From: Lachnospiraceae bacterium UBA1748
GTDB lineage: Bacteria > Bacillota > Clostridia > Lachnospirales > Lachnospiraceae
NCBI GenBank assembly: GCA_002314855.1
Contig: DCHQ01000064.1
Coordinates: 1 to 32,660, forward strand
Length of the DNA stretch: 32,660 nt
Direction: 5' to 3'
A program made the translations under genes and the position numbers. This document shows positions 32,533 through 32,660 of the stretch, piece after piece (position 1 is the stretch's first letter; each line of letters begins with the position of its first letter). The notes below the pieces were generated by a model. It saw nothing but the letters and a program-made list of their open reading frames with translations. It was not told where the DNA came from and ran no database searches.

Positions 32533-32577
32533 GATTTTACTGCGATTATTAGACGTAATGTCTATTAAAAGTTTAAT
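32526..32577 (+). promoter_or_regulatory. Three inverted repeats over the gap -10 box and leader
   Basis: GTAAAATGATTTTAC (32526-32540) is a palindrome around one central base that covers the -10 box. TAGAC-gtaat-GTCTA (32550-32564) and ATTAAA-AG-TTTAAT (32564-32577) follow in the leader. The first is well placed for a repressor. They do not match the Rex or CcpA consensus. The role is inferred. Confidence 0.45.
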
Positions 32578-32602
32578 AAATATTTTTAGGAGGAATTGCA
32601 AA

Positions 32603-32660
32603 ATGGCAGTTAAAGTAGCAATTAACGGATTTGGACGTATCGGACGTCTTGCATTCAGAC
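32603..32660 (+). CDS. gap: Glyceraldehyde-3-phosphate dehydrogenase, 5' end only
   Basis: The first 19 codons read MAVKVAINGFGRIGRL and on, which is the NAD-binding N-terminus of type I GAPDH (GFGRIGR dinucleotide-binding motif). This glycolytic enzyme converts glyceraldehyde-3-phosphate to 1,3-bisphosphoglycerate. AGGAGG (32588-32593) precedes the ATG with 9-nt spacing. The gene runs off the window, so whether it heads a glycolytic operon is not visible. Confidence 0.95.
   Translation, partial: MAVKVAINGFGRIGRLAFR

Noticed and set aside
20214..32563. AATGTC recurring in the aminotransferase, vWA lipoprotein and gap leaders
   Set aside because: Six bases in AT-rich intergenic DNA recur easily by chance, and the repeat geometry differs at each place.

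Overview
The window looks like a chromosomal segment of a low-GC, anaerobic Gram-positive bacterium. The best guess is a Lachnospiraceae member of the Butyrivibrio/Pseudobutyrivibrio type. This is an inference from AGGAGG ribosome binding sites, TTGACA/TATAAT promoters, strong U-tract terminators, lipoprotein signals, RqcH, a type II pantothenate kinase, a phosphoketolase and abundant HD-GYP signalling; no rRNA or marker comparison was possible. I saw no rRNA, tRNA, CRISPR array or insertion sequence.

Layout. 1-2520: a tyrosine recombinase whose -10 box lies inside a perfect palindrome, then a vWA-domain protein and a small PH-like protein. 2540-6940: two tandem paralogous membrane HD-GYP (c-di-GMP phosphodiesterase type) receptors; the first is broken by a -1 frameshift and the second has GYS in place of GYP. 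6970-9810: a HAD phosphatase, a repeat-containing lipoprotein and the GTPase HflX. 9774-11215 (minus strand): a nucleotidase and type II pantothenate kinase. 11296-12464: a histidine phosphatase and a methyltransferase. 12474-17449: a probable operon of a TAXI-TRAP transporter (binding lipoprotein and fused permease), NagA and a LytTR-PAS protein. 17524-21550: phosphoketolase and, divergently, an aspartate-type aminotransferase. 21687-25247: RqcH, a Nudix ADP-ribose hydrolase and XerD. 25301-28425: a flavin-binding PNPOx-like protein, a PHP phosphatase, RlmH, a zinc-ribbon membrane protein and a YkgJ-like cysteine cluster protein. 28594-32449: HflK, HflC and a vWA lipoprotein. 32603-end: the first codons of GAPDH.

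Most of this is housekeeping and central metabolism (phosphoketolase, GAPDH, pantothenate kinase, rRNA methylation, ribosome rescue, chromosome dimer resolution), with some sensing and envelope genes between. Convergent pairs are separated by perfect bidirectional hairpin terminators.

I did not find a clearly new multi-gene system. The signals most worth checking are: (a) SD-less genes whose TATAAT box lies 5-6 nt before ATG, suggesting leaderless mRNAs (pantothenate kinase, YkgJ-like protein, possibly the methyltransferase); (b) the frameshifted HD-GYP gene, with an SD-like motif just before a slippery-looking A-AGG-GGA; (c) palindromes overlapping the -10 boxes of the recombinase and GAPDH genes; (d) a promoter that begins at a terminator hairpin in the TRAP leader; (e) the TRAP-NagA-LytTR/PAS cluster.
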